Source: Clostridium porci (lineage in GTDB: Bacteria > Bacillota > Clostridia > Lachnospirales > Lachnospiraceae). Taken from it: a DNA stretch of 64,000 nt. Position numbers and translations under genes: made by a program. Of this stretch, positions 17,351-25,997 are shown piece by piece; position 1 is the stretch's first letter; every line of letters starts with the position of its first letter. A model generated the notes under the pieces. The model ran no database searches, had not been told where the DNA came from, and saw only the letters and a list, made by a program, of their open reading frames with translations. The stretch spans positions 124,001-188,000 of the forward strand of contig NZ_VUMD01000002.1 of assembly GCF_009696375.1 (NCBI RefSeq). Direction: 5' to 3'.

Positions 17351-17382
17351 GCGATTAAGTATAAAGCTTAGTCGCTTTTTCT
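17351..17382 (+). terminator. Second terminator-like hairpin before the ABC operon promoter
   Basis: GCGATTAAG pairs with CTTAGTCGC (one G-T wobble) across a seven-base loop, followed by TTTTTC. It insulates the importer promoter from upstream transcription. Confidence 0.75.
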
Positions 17383-17443
17383 TTGCTCCCAATTTGTAAT
17401 TTTTACCATACCCTGGACAAAGAGTCTGGGTATGCTTTAAGCT

Positions 17444-17457
17444 TGTAAGCGCTTGGG
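17444..17457. promoter_or_regulatory. Candidate catabolite-response (cre) site
   Basis: TGTAAGCGCTTGGG resembles the CcpA cre consensus (WTGNAARCGNWWNCAW), with a palindromic AAGCGCTT core. It lies 72 bases upstream of the -35 box of the importer promoter. CcpA control is inference. Confidence 0.4.
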
Positions 17458-17528
17458 TATAATAACAGCTATAGTGAAAAAGAAAGGTAAATAATTAGTA
17501 AAATTATTATCAAGTGTGAATAGTCACA

Positions 17529-17584
17529 TTGACATAAAGAAAATCATGATATATAATATAAAATAACATACTAAATATTTAGTA
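17529..17584 (+). promoter_or_regulatory. Consensus promoter and perfect 16-bp palindromic operator of the importer operon
   Basis: TTGACA (17529-17534), a 17-base spacer and TATAAT (17552-17557) make a full consensus promoter. TACTAAATATTTAGTA (17569-17584), a perfect palindrome, starts about five bases after the predicted transcription start, where a bound LacI-type repressor would block RNA polymerase. Confidence 0.85.
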
Positions 17585-17621
17585 AATTTAAATGAAGCTA
17601 TACGATGGGAGAGGAGAAAAG

Positions 17622-18974
17622 ATGAAGAAGTTATTTATATTGCTAATGGAGGGAGCGATGCTTTTTTCTCTTGCTGCTTGCGGGGGAAAGCAAACAACGC
17701 AAAGCAGCACGGAAGAAATAAGCGGAACGGTAACACTTAAACTTGCGCATAATATGGATTTTGTAACGATACCGGATGCAGTAGCAGCAGCGGCAAAAGC
17801 ATTAAATGAAAGGTATGCAGCTGAAGGTAAAGATTTGGAAATTGTAATTGAAAAGGATTACCAAAGAATTGGCTGGGATGAATACATGCAAAATATTATG
17901 TTTGCGACAAAAAATGGAGATGGTCCAGATATCTTTACTTTTTCAGGGAATATTTTAGATCAAGTAAGAAGCGGACTTTTGCTTGATATCAGTGACATTG
18001 ATACAAGCAAATTCGTAGAAGGGGCCTTTGATCCGTTTACAGTAGATGGGAAAATCTATTCTATGCCATTTGATGTGCCAACCAGGGCATTATATTATGG
18101 GAAGGAGCCTTTAAGAAAACTGGGTTGGACGGATAAAGAAATAGAGGCTTTGCCAAAAAGGATTGCTGATGGAACGTTTACATGGGAGAATTTCATCTCA
18201 CTTTGCAAGGAAGTGCAAGAAAAAGGAGCGGCAGAGTGGGGGATGCTTCACCGTCCGGGAGCAGGTGATGATTTTCTGGATATATTAAGCCTTTACGGTG
18301 GAGATTATTATACAGAAGAAGGAAAGCTGGTAGTAAACCAGGAAGCTATTACAAGCTATTTTCAATTTATGTATGATGCTGCCAATACATGGAACATTAC
18401 TCCAAAGGATACAACACAGCGTGTTTGGACAGATATTCAGGCTATGGTTGGAGACGGAAGAGCATTTGCTTATTATGGCCCTGTGTTCTCCTCAACCTAT
18501 ATTGCAGATGAAATAAATATGACGCCAGAGGAATTAACGGATATGGTTGGGTTTGCGTTATTTCCAAAATCAGAATATAATGAAAAACCATTTACAGTTG
18601 CCGCTCCACAATCAGTAAGTATTAACGCTCATACAAAATATCCTGAAGTCTGTAAAGATTTATTGAAGGAAATCTATGAAGGTGACAGTGTAGAAGCCTT
18701 GGCGGTACATGGGGATACAATTTTTTCTTTAGCCTCGGTTAATGCCGCAAACGAAATGGATGCAATCAAACATAATCCTATTTTAGAGAGGATCGGATAT
18801 ATGTCAGATTATGTGAAAACAATTCCTCCGGTCGAAGGGAAAAATGTATTCAGAGATGAGCTTTATAAACAAATCCAATTACTCGAGCTTGGACAAACAA
18901 CTGCAAAACAGGCATTTGAGGATTTCAAAACTCAGATTGAATTAAATGTGGACGGAGAAGTCATTTTTGAATAA
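17622..18974 (+). CDS. ABC transporter substrate-binding lipoprotein (family 1, UgpB/MalE-like)
   Basis: A 450-residue lipoprotein with lipobox LAAC (Cys20). The ATG at 17622 follows GGGAGAGGAG; the in-frame start at 17592 lies before this site. The rest is an extracellular solute-binding fold of cluster D (carbohydrate or glycerol-phosphate type), with the usual GDGPDIF region near residue 105 and a TVAAPQSVSIN strand. The ligand cannot be read from sequence. The phosphodiesterase and phosphatase genes in the same operon favour a phosphodiester or sugar/polyol-phosphate over a plain sugar. Confidence 0.85.
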   Translation: MKKLFILLMEGAMLFSLAACGGKQTTQSSTEEISGTVTLKLAHNMDFVTIPDAVAAAAKALNERYAAEGKDLEIVIEKDYQRIGWDEYMQNIMFATKNGDGPDIFTFSGNILDQVRSGLLLDISDIDTSKFVEGAFDPFTVDGKIYSMPFDVPTRALYYGKEPLRKLGWTDKEIEALPKRIADGTFTWENFISLCKEVQEKGAAEWGMLHRPGAGDDFLDILSLYGGDYYTEEGKLVVNQEAITSYFQFMYDAANTWNITPKDTTQRVWTDIQAMVGDGRAFAYYGPVFSSTYIADEINMTPEELTDMVGFALFPKSEYNEKPFTVAAPQSVSINAHTKYPEVCKDLLKEIYEGDSVEALAVHGDTIFSLASVNAANEMDAIKHNPILERIGYMSDYVKTIPPVEGKNVFRDELYKQIQLLELGQTTAKQAFEDFKTQIELNVDGEVIFE

Positions 18975-18999
18975 AAAGCAGTGCTTTCAGGAGGGGATT

Positions 19000-19908
19000 A
19001 TGACAGAGAAGAAAAGAAATCATATACGAAGGAATCTGCAGGCATATGGTTTTCTTTCACCATTTTTAATTTTAGTGTCTTTGCTTTACATTCTTCCGGC
19101 TATTTTGACAATAATTATGGCATTTACGGATCTTGACAGTGCATTTATTTGGGAATTTGTTGGATTAAAGAACTTTAAGAGGATCTTTAAAGATCCTAAT
19201 ACGATCGTAATTATAAAAAATACCTTCCTTTATGTAGGTATAACAATTATATTTACGATTTGTTTGCAGCTGTTTTTTTCAACGCTGACTACATATTTTA
19301 TCAGAGACGAAAAAAAGGGAAGTTTTTTTAAGGCTTTACTGATGATACCAATGATTACTCCAACTGTAGTATATTCAGTGTTATGGATCTGGTTTTTTGA
19401 TGCTTCAGAAACAGGAGCGGCTAATCAATTATTGCATGGAGTATTCGGTTTAGGGCCAGTAAACTGGATTGCTGATTATCCGTTTCAAATTGTAATTTTC
19501 GCACAGCTTTTAACAAGTGTAGCTTATGGAACAACCATCTATTCCAGCGCCATAAAAAGCATTCCTGAAAATCAATTTAAGGCGGCAAGAGTTGATGGAG
19601 CTGGAGAGCTGGAAATATTTAAGCATATTATATTACCAAATTTAAAGCCTCATATTTCTTTTATCTTACTTTGGGAATCGCTTGGTTTATTAACGAATTA
19701 TACGGCAATTCTGCTGATTACGGATGGGGGACCAGGAATCAAAACAGAAGTATGGGCATTGTCTGCATATCATAAAGCCTTTGGCCAACTGGAGTATGGA
19801 TATGGATCGGCTATTTCCTTATTGCTGATTTTTGTAGTTGCAGTCATTATGTGCCTGCTTTTAGCCATGAGTGATAAATCAAAAAAGGAGGTTGCACCAC
19901 GTGAATAA
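19000..19908 (+). CDS. ABC transporter permease (MalF/UgpA type)
   Basis: A 302-residue inner-membrane protein with six predicted membrane segments and the EAA loop (AARVDGAGELEIFKHIILP, about residues 198-216) that docks on the ATPase. The ATG at 19000 follows AGGAGGGG; the earlier in-frame start overlaps the previous gene. Pairs with the next permease to form the channel. Confidence 0.9.
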   Translation: MTEKKRNHIRRNLQAYGFLSPFLILVSLLYILPAILTIIMAFTDLDSAFIWEFVGLKNFKRIFKDPNTIVIIKNTFLYVGITIIFTICLQLFFSTLTTYFIRDEKKGSFFKALLMIPMITPTVVYSVLWIWFFDASETGAANQLLHGVFGLGPVNWIADYPFQIVIFAQLLTSVAYGTTIYSSAIKSIPENQFKAARVDGAGELEIFKHIILPNLKPHISFILLWESLGLLTNYTAILLITDGGPGIKTEVWALSAYHKAFGQLEYGYGSAISLLLIFVVAVIMCLLLAMSDKSKKEVAPRE

Positions 19909-20761
19909 GCATAAGAACGTAGCTTCCCGCGCCAAATTTGAAATCAGGCAGGAGCGCGTCGCGGTAATAATTATGACTCTTTGTATGCTGCCGATTATTT
20001 ATATTTATGGCAAATTTTTCATATATGCTTTTCTGGATGACAGAACAGGCGCCTGGACGTTAGGGAATTTTAAATTTCTGACAAATTCTGTACAATTAGG
20101 GAAAGCAACCATTCAGCCAGTTGGAGCAGCGATGAAAAACACAATCGTGTTTACGGTCATTGTTACATTCTTTGAGGTTACATTCAGCTGTATGGCTGGC
20201 TATGCCCTGTCCCGGTTAGAGTTTGTGGGAAAACAGACGATTACACGTTCATTATTGATTCTGCGTATGTTCCCAGGTGTGCTGCTGTTAATTGGAGTAG
20301 TTTATGTTTTGATGACTTTGGGGATTGTGGATACGTTATTTGGAGTAATCATTGTTGCGGTGGCATTTAGGCTGCCAGGTTCATCCTTTATCATTCGGAG
20401 CTTTTTTGCTCAGGTACCAAGGGATATTGAAAATTCCGCTTTAATTGATGGCTGCAATCGTTTTAGCGCCTTTTTTCAGGTAATTATTTATTTGGTAAAG
20501 CCAGGTATCGCGTCAATTTCCATATTTTCATTTATGGCTGCATGGTCCAATTATTTATTGTTTAATGTATTGATTTTTAATTCAAAGACGCCGGTATTAG
20601 CTACATACTTGAGAATGGTATCTACAAATGATGAAATGATTGCAGATTATGGAGTATTTTGCGCAATGGCGTTAATTTACATGCTTCCAGTTGTGATTTT
20701 CTTCTTAATTTCACAGAAACAGCTGATGGAAGGTAATGTTTCAGGAGGAAAAGGTATATGA
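19901..20761 (+). CDS. ABC transporter permease (MalG/UgpE type)
   Basis: A 286-residue inner-membrane protein with six predicted segments and an EAA-type loop (SALIDGCNRFSAFFQVI). A GTG start at 19901 is chosen because AAGGAGG lies eight bases upstream; it overlaps the previous stop by eight bases. The N-terminus is short and basic, as in MalG-type subunits. Confidence 0.9.
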   Translation: MNKHKNVASRAKFEIRQERVAVIIMTLCMLPIIYIYGKFFIYAFLDDRTGAWTLGNFKFLTNSVQLGKATIQPVGAAMKNTIVFTVIVTFFEVTFSCMAGYALSRLEFVGKQTITRSLLILRMFPGVLLLIGVVYVLMTLGIVDTLFGVIIVAVAFRLPGSSFIIRSFFAQVPRDIENSALIDGCNRFSAFFQVIIYLVKPGIASISIFSFMAAWSNYLLFNVLIFNSKTPVLATYLRMVSTNDEMIADYGVFCAMALIYMLPVVIFFLISQKQLMEGNVSGGKGI

Positions 20762-21873
20762 TTCGTATAGAAGGAATTAGAAAAGAGTTTGGAAAAAACG
20801 TAGTTGCGCTGGACAATATTAATCTTAAGATTGAGGATTCTGAGTTTATTGCCCTGCTGGGACCTTCAGGCTGCGGAAAATCAACTACATTAAATTGTAT
20901 AGCCGGTTTATTAGAGCCTTCTTCAGGGAAAATTTACTTTGATGATGAGGATGTAACAGCTCGTCAGCCCAAAGACAGAAATATCGGGATGGTATTTCAA
21001 TCTTATGCGTTATACCCACATATGAAGGTAATTGATAATATTGCTTTTTCTTTGAAACAAAAGGGAATGAAAAAGGAAGAGCGTCACAACAAAGCTAGAG
21101 AAATTGCAAAGATGCTTCAAATCGAGCAGTATCTAGAGAGGAAGCCGTCTGAATTGTCAGGAGGACAACAGCAGCGGGTATCTATGGCAAGGGCTTTAGT
21201 GAAAAATCCTAAAATTTTATTATTAGATGAACCAATGTCCAATCTGGACGCAAGACTTAAAATTGAAATTCGTGACGAAATAAGAAGAATCCAGAGGGAA
21301 ACGAAAATAACAGCGATTTTGGTAACTCACGATCAGGAAGAAGCAATGTCCATGGCTGATAAAATAGCGATTCTTGATAAAGGGAGCATTCAACAGTTTG
21401 ACACACCAAAGATGCTGTACCATCATCCTAAAAATTTATTTGTTGCGCATTTTATGGGAAATCCACCTATGAACTTTATTGACGCAGAGCTTGCGAACGA
21501 GGGTGGAGCTGTTTATTTAAAGAGTGAATACTTCTATGTGAAGGTGAAAGAAGCCATGAATCAAACACTGCTTAAGTCCGTTGGGAAAAAAGTAGTGCTG
21601 GGTGTACGTTCTCATCAGGTTGACGTTTCCTTTAAAGAAAAGGAAGGTTATATTCCCATTCATGTGAGAATGATGGAAAATCTTGGTAAGGAAATTATGA
21701 TTTCAGGCTATGTAGGTAAGGCCTTTGTTCGAATTACAATGCCGGATCAGCTTGATATAAATTCAGAAGAACTAAATGAGCTTTTTAAAAAGCAGGAAGG
21801 AACTGTCTTTATTGGCTTACATTCCGCATACCATGTTTTTGATAAGGAAACAGGCGTTAATCTTACCTGCTAA
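20758..21873 (+). CDS. ABC transporter ATP-binding protein (UgpC/MsmK type)
   Basis: A 371-residue ATPase with Walker A GPSGCGKST, signature LSGGQQQR, Walker B LLLDEP, a TARQPKDRNIGMVFQSYALYPHM Q-loop region, and a C-terminal TOBE-like regulatory domain (about residues 240-371). Overlaps the previous gene by four bases (ATGA). Having its own ATPase makes this importer independent of a shared MsmK protein. Confidence 0.92.
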   Translation: MIRIEGIRKEFGKNVVALDNINLKIEDSEFIALLGPSGCGKSTTLNCIAGLLEPSSGKIYFDDEDVTARQPKDRNIGMVFQSYALYPHMKVIDNIAFSLKQKGMKKEERHNKAREIAKMLQIEQYLERKPSELSGGQQQRVSMARALVKNPKILLLDEPMSNLDARLKIEIRDEIRRIQRETKITAILVTHDQEEAMSMADKIAILDKGSIQQFDTPKMLYHHPKNLFVAHFMGNPPMNFIDAELANEGGAVYLKSEYFYVKVKEAMNQTLLKSVGKKVVLGVRSHQVDVSFKEKEGYIPIHVRMMENLGKEIMISGYVGKAFVRITMPDQLDINSEELNELFKKQEGTVFIGLHSAYHVFDKETGVNLTC

Positions 21874-21899
21874 TACAGAATGATAAATAGAGAGGGTAT

Positions 21900-22652
21900 A
21901 TGATGGATTTAATGGATTTATTAAAGGAATCGTATGGTAAAAAAATCATAGTTGGCGGACATCGAGGTCATAAATCAAATATACGAGAAAATACGATTTC
22001 AAACTTTTCTCAATTAGAAGGAAAAAAAATTCCATATATTGAAATTGACGTTCAATTAACAAGGGATTCCTGTGCAGTAATTTATCATGATGTGGATTTG
22101 TCACTTCAGACAGAGCTTACTGGTATGATTCGCGATTATACACTGGGAGAACTGAAAGAAAGGTTCGATATATGTACATTGGATGAAGCGGCAGCCTGGT
22201 GTAAAGAAAAGCAAATTGGAATTGCCCTGGAAATCAAGCTGCAGCCCTACGCCATGTGGGATGACAGAAAACCACTGGTGAAGGCCCTTGTAGAGGTAAT
22301 TCAAAAATATGATTTTCACCGGATGTGTTATGTATTTGGGAAAGATTATGAAATGCTGAATTGGATAAAACGTGAGGATTCCAGAATTAATATTGGATTG
22401 ATCGCTCCCTTTGTACCTAAGAAGCCAGTGGCTTTGATGAACGATATGCAGGCCATTATATACTTGAATTTTGTGGATCAACTTTCCAGAGAGCTGGTAG
22501 AGCAATTACATAAAGAGGGATTTCTTGTTGGCGGCTCTGTGGTCAATACAGAAGAGGCGCTTAAGATCGCAGTGGAGCTTGGCGTTGACCTGATTGAGAG
22601 TGATGATCCGGAACGAATATTGGGATTATCGGAGGAATGGTATGCTGGCTAA
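21900..22652 (+). CDS. Glycerophosphodiester phosphodiesterase (UgpQ-like)
   Basis: A 250-residue GDPD-family enzyme that splits glycerophosphodiesters into an alcohol and glycerol-3-phosphate. Key residues are visible: GHRG (His21, Arg22), EN (Glu30, Asn31), EID (Glu48, Asp50) and the HD pair (His63, Asp64), and IESDDPE near the C-terminus. No signal peptide, so it acts inside on imported substrate. Separated by 26 bases from the ATPase gene and overlaps the next gene by 11 bases, so all belong to one operon. Confidence 0.9.
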   Translation: MMDLMDLLKESYGKKIIVGGHRGHKSNIRENTISNFSQLEGKKIPYIEIDVQLTRDSCAVIYHDVDLSLQTELTGMIRDYTLGELKERFDICTLDEAAAWCKEKQIGIALEIKLQPYAMWDDRKPLVKALVEVIQKYDFHRMCYVFGKDYEMLNWIKREDSRINIGLIAPFVPKKPVALMNDMQAIIYLNFVDQLSRELVEQLHKEGFLVGGSVVNTEEALKIAVELGVDLIESDDPERILGLSEEWYAG

Positions 22653-23397
22653 CTATCATACACATACCAAATGGTGCAAACATGGCGAGGGGGAAATTGA
22701 AGACTATATTCAGGTGGCTCTTGATTATGGATTAAAAGAACTGGCCATCACTGAGCATGTTCCTCATAAGGATAACCTTGATAAGAGAAGGCTTCAATGG
22801 GAAGAATTTCCTGCCTTCGATGAAGCGTTAAATAAAGCGATTGATAAATATAAATACAAAATACATATGATCAAAGGATTTGAGTGTGAATATTATCCCG
22901 AAGTTATGGATACCTATCGCATGCTGAAAGAGGATTATGGGTATCAGCTTTTCATATTGGGGCAGCATAGAAGCGGAGCAAATCGAGAAATTGATAACTT
23001 TGCAAAAAAGGGAATGCAGGAAATGGAGCTATACGCAGATGAAATTTGCAGAGGTATTGAAACAGGACTGTTTGCCTTTTTAGCGCATCCGGATCTGGCA
23101 ATTCAGGGCTACTCGCCTGGTTGGGATACTAATTGTGAAAAGATTATGCGTCGGATTTATAAAGTATGTGAAGCATTTGATATTCCGGTTGAAATTAATG
23201 CCAATGGACTGAGAGATCATCGTTCCTATCCAAGCATAGATGCCTTTCGTTTGTCAACTGAGTACCAACTTAAATATTTAATCAATTCTGACGCCCATAC
23301 CCCGCAGTGTTTATGTGGTGAAAATATTGTAATGGCGGAAGCCTTTGCTCAAAATTTAAAATTGCCAATTACCGAATTATTACATTTACCGAAATAG
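22642..23397 (+). CDS. PHP-domain phosphatase (histidinol-phosphatase type)
   Basis: A 251-residue PHP metal-dependent phosphoesterase. The ATG at 22642 follows GGAGG and begins just before the first metal motif NYHTHT (His6, His8); an earlier in-frame start is deep in the GDPD gene. Further ligands are in TEHVPHK, FECEYYPE, LAHPDL and NSDAH. Known relatives remove phosphate from histidinol phosphate, but no his genes are here. In this operon it more likely hydrolyses a phosphate ester released by the GDPD enzyme, which is inference. Confidence 0.85.
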   Translation: MLANYHTHTKWCKHGEGEIEDYIQVALDYGLKELAITEHVPHKDNLDKRRLQWEEFPAFDEALNKAIDKYKYKIHMIKGFECEYYPEVMDTYRMLKEDYGYQLFILGQHRSGANREIDNFAKKGMQEMELYADEICRGIETGLFAFLAHPDLAIQGYSPGWDTNCEKIMRRIYKVCEAFDIPVEINANGLRDHRSYPSIDAFRLSTEYQLKYLINSDAHTPQCLCGENIVMAEAFAQNLKLPITELLHLPK

Positions 23398-23466
23398 AAG
23401 GGAGACTTTAAAGCAGGAGATTTAAAGCAGCGATATTTAGCAATAAATAGAGTGATTTGATTTACG

Positions 23467-23505
23467 GCCTACTTAAATGCTCAGCTATAAGTAGGCTGTT
23501 TTTAC
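23467..23505 (+). terminator. Terminator of the importer-phosphodiesterase operon
   Basis: A perfect nine-base-pair stem, GCCTACTTA with TAAGTAGGC, followed by TGTTTTTAC, 70 bases after the PHP stop codon. Confidence 0.9.
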
Positions 23506-23533
23506 TAATAACTTATAGAAGAAAGGAAAGAAA

Positions 23534-24229
23534 ATGACATTAGAAACCATAGATTGCTTAAGTAAATTGACGGCTATTTCAATCGTGTTTCGGATTGTTT
23601 TGTCAATGTTGTTAGGTGGTGTTTTGGGGTATGAGCGAGGAAAAAAGAGACGTCCGGCTGGATTGAGAACTTATTTAGTTGTATGTATTGGCTCATGCTT
23701 AGCTATGATGACTGGCGTATATTTGAATGAGCTGACAGGCGCAGGAGACGCGAGCCGCATAGCAGCTCAAGTAATAAGCGGTATCGGTTTTTTAGGGGCG
23801 GGAACCATACTTGTTACCAAGCAAAACCAAGTGAAGGGGCTGACCACGGCGGCTGGGTTATGGGCGGCGGCCTGTATTGGTTTAGCCCTGGGAGCAGGCT
23901 TTTACACAGGAGCAATCGTTGGCTTTGTCGCATTGTGGCTGGCATTAGGCATACTGAGCATTATGGACAATCATTTATACATAAATTCCAAGATGATTAA
24001 TTTATATGGTGAATTTAAGGATATAAGCAGCTTTAGCTTATTTATTTCTGAAGTTAAAAAGGATTCGGGGGTAGTATGTGAAATTGAAACAACGAAAATG
24101 AAAAACTTAGATGGATTGAATACCATATCAGCCATTATGACATTAAAATTCAATGAAAAGAAAACGCATTCTCAGATAATTGAAGCATACGGACAAATGA
24201 ATGGAGTGGTTTTTATAGAAGAATTATAA
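23534..24229 (+). CDS. MgtC/SapB-family membrane protein
   Basis: A 231-residue protein with four or five N-terminal membrane segments (about residues 10-140) containing the family signature ERGKKRRPAGLRTYLVVCIGS and GAGTIL, then a cytoplasmic ACT-like C-terminal domain (about 150-231). MgtC proteins are linked to magnesium limitation and modulation of the F-type ATPase. A GAAAGGAAAG site precedes the ATG. It stands alone after a strong terminator; I see no magnesium riboswitch in the short leader. Confidence 0.9.
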   Translation: MTLETIDCLSKLTAISIVFRIVLSMLLGGVLGYERGKKRRPAGLRTYLVVCIGSCLAMMTGVYLNELTGAGDASRIAAQVISGIGFLGAGTILVTKQNQVKGLTTAAGLWAAACIGLALGAGFYTGAIVGFVALWLALGILSIMDNHLYINSKMINLYGEFKDISSFSLFISEVKKDSGVVCEIETTKMKNLDGLNTISAIMTLKFNEKKTHSQIIEAYGQMNGVVFIEEL

Positions 24230-24270
24230 AAAAGATACATGGATATTTTTTTGTTTTCTAACTGAAAGAA

Positions 24271-24299
24271 TGGACATTATAAATAAATAGACTTATAAT
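24271..24299 (+). promoter_or_regulatory. Promoter of the Mrp-RelQ pair
   Basis: TGGACA (24271-24276) and TATAAT (24294-24299) with a 17-base spacer, 38 bases upstream of the mrp start. Confidence 0.7.
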
Positions 24300-24337
24300 T
24301 GACATAATTATATAAAAACCTGGAAGGAGACAAAACC

Positions 24338-25174
24338 ATGAGTGAGTGTAACCACGACTGCGGCTCCTGCAGCGCAAGCTGTGATAGCCGTACACCTGAT
24401 AAACAGCAATTTTTAGAGGCGCTGAATCCGGCCAGTACCGTGAAAAAGGTAATTGGCATCGTAAGTGGAAAGGGAGGGGTAGGGAAATCCCTGGTAACTG
24501 CCATGATGGCAGTAAGCTTGAACCGGAAGGGCAGTAAAACAGCCGTTTTGGACGCGGATATCACAGGCCCCTCCATCCCTATGGCATTCGGTATCAGCAG
24601 CGACCAAGCTGTAACCTCCCCTGACGGGAAGCTGATGATTCCGGTTAAGTCAATGGAAGGGGTTGAAATTATGTCCTCTAATCTTCTTCTGGATAAGGAC
24701 ACAGATCCGGTTATCTGGAGGGGGCCTGTTATTGCAGGCGCGGTAAGGCAGTTTTGGTCAGAGACGCTATGGCAGGATATTGATTATATGTTTGTGGATA
24801 TGCCTCCAGGCACGGGAGATGTTCCCTTGACTGTATTTCAGTCCCTGCCTGTAGATGGTATTATTATTGTAACCTCTCCTCAGGAGCTGGTAAGTATGAT
24901 CGTTTCCAAGGCAGTGAATATGGCTAAAAAAATGGATATCCCGATTGTGGGAATCGTAGAAAATATGAGCTATCTGGAATGTCCTGACTGTAAGAAGCAA
25001 ATTAGCGTATTTGGAGAAAGCCATGTGGAGGAGGTGGCTCAAGAGCACGGATTAAAGGTGCTGGCAAAGCTCCCCATTGATCCGAAGATTGCCCAGATGG
25101 TAGACGCCGGCCGTGTGGAATATCTGGAGCTGCCGTGGCTTGACAGAGCAGTAGAGGCGGTGGAGGGCCTATAA
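24338..25174 (+). CDS. mrp: Mrp/ApbC/NBP35-type Fe-S cluster carrier ATPase
   Basis: A 278-residue P-loop ATPase with the deviant Walker A SGKGGVGKS (about residues 43-51), a DADITGPS switch and DMPPGTGD. An N-terminal cysteine cluster (CNHDCGSCSASC, residues 4-15) resembles that of eukaryotic NBP35, and a CPDC motif (about 213-216) binds the bridging Fe-S cluster in the dimer. It would carry or insert Fe-S clusters into target proteins in the cytoplasm. Own promoter; the (p)ppGpp synthetase follows after 39 bases. Confidence 0.92.
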   Translation: MSECNHDCGSCSASCDSRTPDKQQFLEALNPASTVKKVIGIVSGKGGVGKSLVTAMMAVSLNRKGSKTAVLDADITGPSIPMAFGISSDQAVTSPDGKLMIPVKSMEGVEIMSSNLLLDKDTDPVIWRGPVIAGAVRQFWSETLWQDIDYMFVDMPPGTGDVPLTVFQSLPVDGIIIVTSPQELVSMIVSKAVNMAKKMDIPIVGIVENMSYLECPDCKKQISVFGESHVEEVAQEHGLKVLAKLPIDPKIAQMVDAGRVEYLELPWLDRAVEAVEGL

Positions 25175-25213
25175 CGCAGAAGCGCAAGAGATAATCGATC
25201 ATGAGGTAAAGCA

Positions 25214-25933
25214 ATGAATATGAATATTAACATGAATCCAAACAGCGAACTCCATCAGTCCATTGTTAATGTGCCGGATCTGGTACAGGTGCCTGAGGTA
25301 TGGATGAATCAGGCCCGGCAGTTCCAGCAGGCCATGATGAGGTATACCTGCGCCATACGTGAGGTCAAGACAAAGCTGGAGGTGCTCAATGACGAGCTGT
25401 CTGTGAAAAACCAGAGAAACCCCATTGAAATGATTAAATCCAGGGTAAAAAAGCCTATGAGCATTTTGGAAAAGCTGCAGAGAAGGGGTGTTGAGGTTTC
25501 TCTGGAGTCGATGGAAAAGAATCTGGATGACGTGGCCGGAATCCGCATTATCTGCTCCTTTGTGGATGATATATATGAGGTAGCGGAGATGCTGGTGCGT
25601 CAGGATGACGTCACTGTAATTGCTGTAAAGGATTATATAAAGAATCCCAAACCCAACGGCTACCGAAGCTATCATATGATTGTGGAGATTCCCGTATTTT
25701 TTTCTGATAGTAAGAAGCCGATAAGGGTGGAGGTGCAAATCCGAACCATTGCAATGGATTTCTGGGCAAGCCTGGAACATCAGCTTAAGTACAAAAAATC
25801 GTTGATTGATGAGAACGGAGGGATCAGCAGTCAGCTGAAGGCCTGTGCTGATGTCATCTCCGACACGGATCAGAAGATGCTTATGATACGAAAGCAGATC
25901 GAGGCCCAGGGAGTCAAAGTGAGCAAGGAATAG
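25214..25933 (+). CDS. Small alarmone synthetase (RelQ/RelP-type GTP pyrophosphokinase)
   Basis: A 239-residue stand-alone RelA/SpoT synthetase domain that makes (p)ppGpp from ATP and GDP/GTP. Family landmarks are the basic SRVKKPMSILEKL region, DVAGIRIIC, the YIKNPKPNGYRSYHMIV substrate region and EVQIRTIAMDFWASLEHQLKYK. There is no HD hydrolase, TGS or ACT domain, so this is a small synthetase rather than a long RelA/Rel enzyme. Probably co-transcribed with mrp. Confidence 0.92.
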   Translation: MNMNINMNPNSELHQSIVNVPDLVQVPEVWMNQARQFQQAMMRYTCAIREVKTKLEVLNDELSVKNQRNPIEMIKSRVKKPMSILEKLQRRGVEVSLESMEKNLDDVAGIRIICSFVDDIYEVAEMLVRQDDVTVIAVKDYIKNPKPNGYRSYHMIVEIPVFFSDSKKPIRVEVQIRTIAMDFWASLEHQLKYKKSLIDENGGISSQLKACADVISDTDQKMLMIRKQIEAQGVKVSKE

Positions 25934-25997
25934 GATAAGTCAGGTCAATTACAAGGGCACAATCTTAAGGAGGCGGGAAGCTGACAAAAAACTTACG

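Noticed and set aside
23398-23533. Magnesium riboswitch before mgtC
   Set aside because: The leader is short and mostly consists of the upstream operon's terminator.
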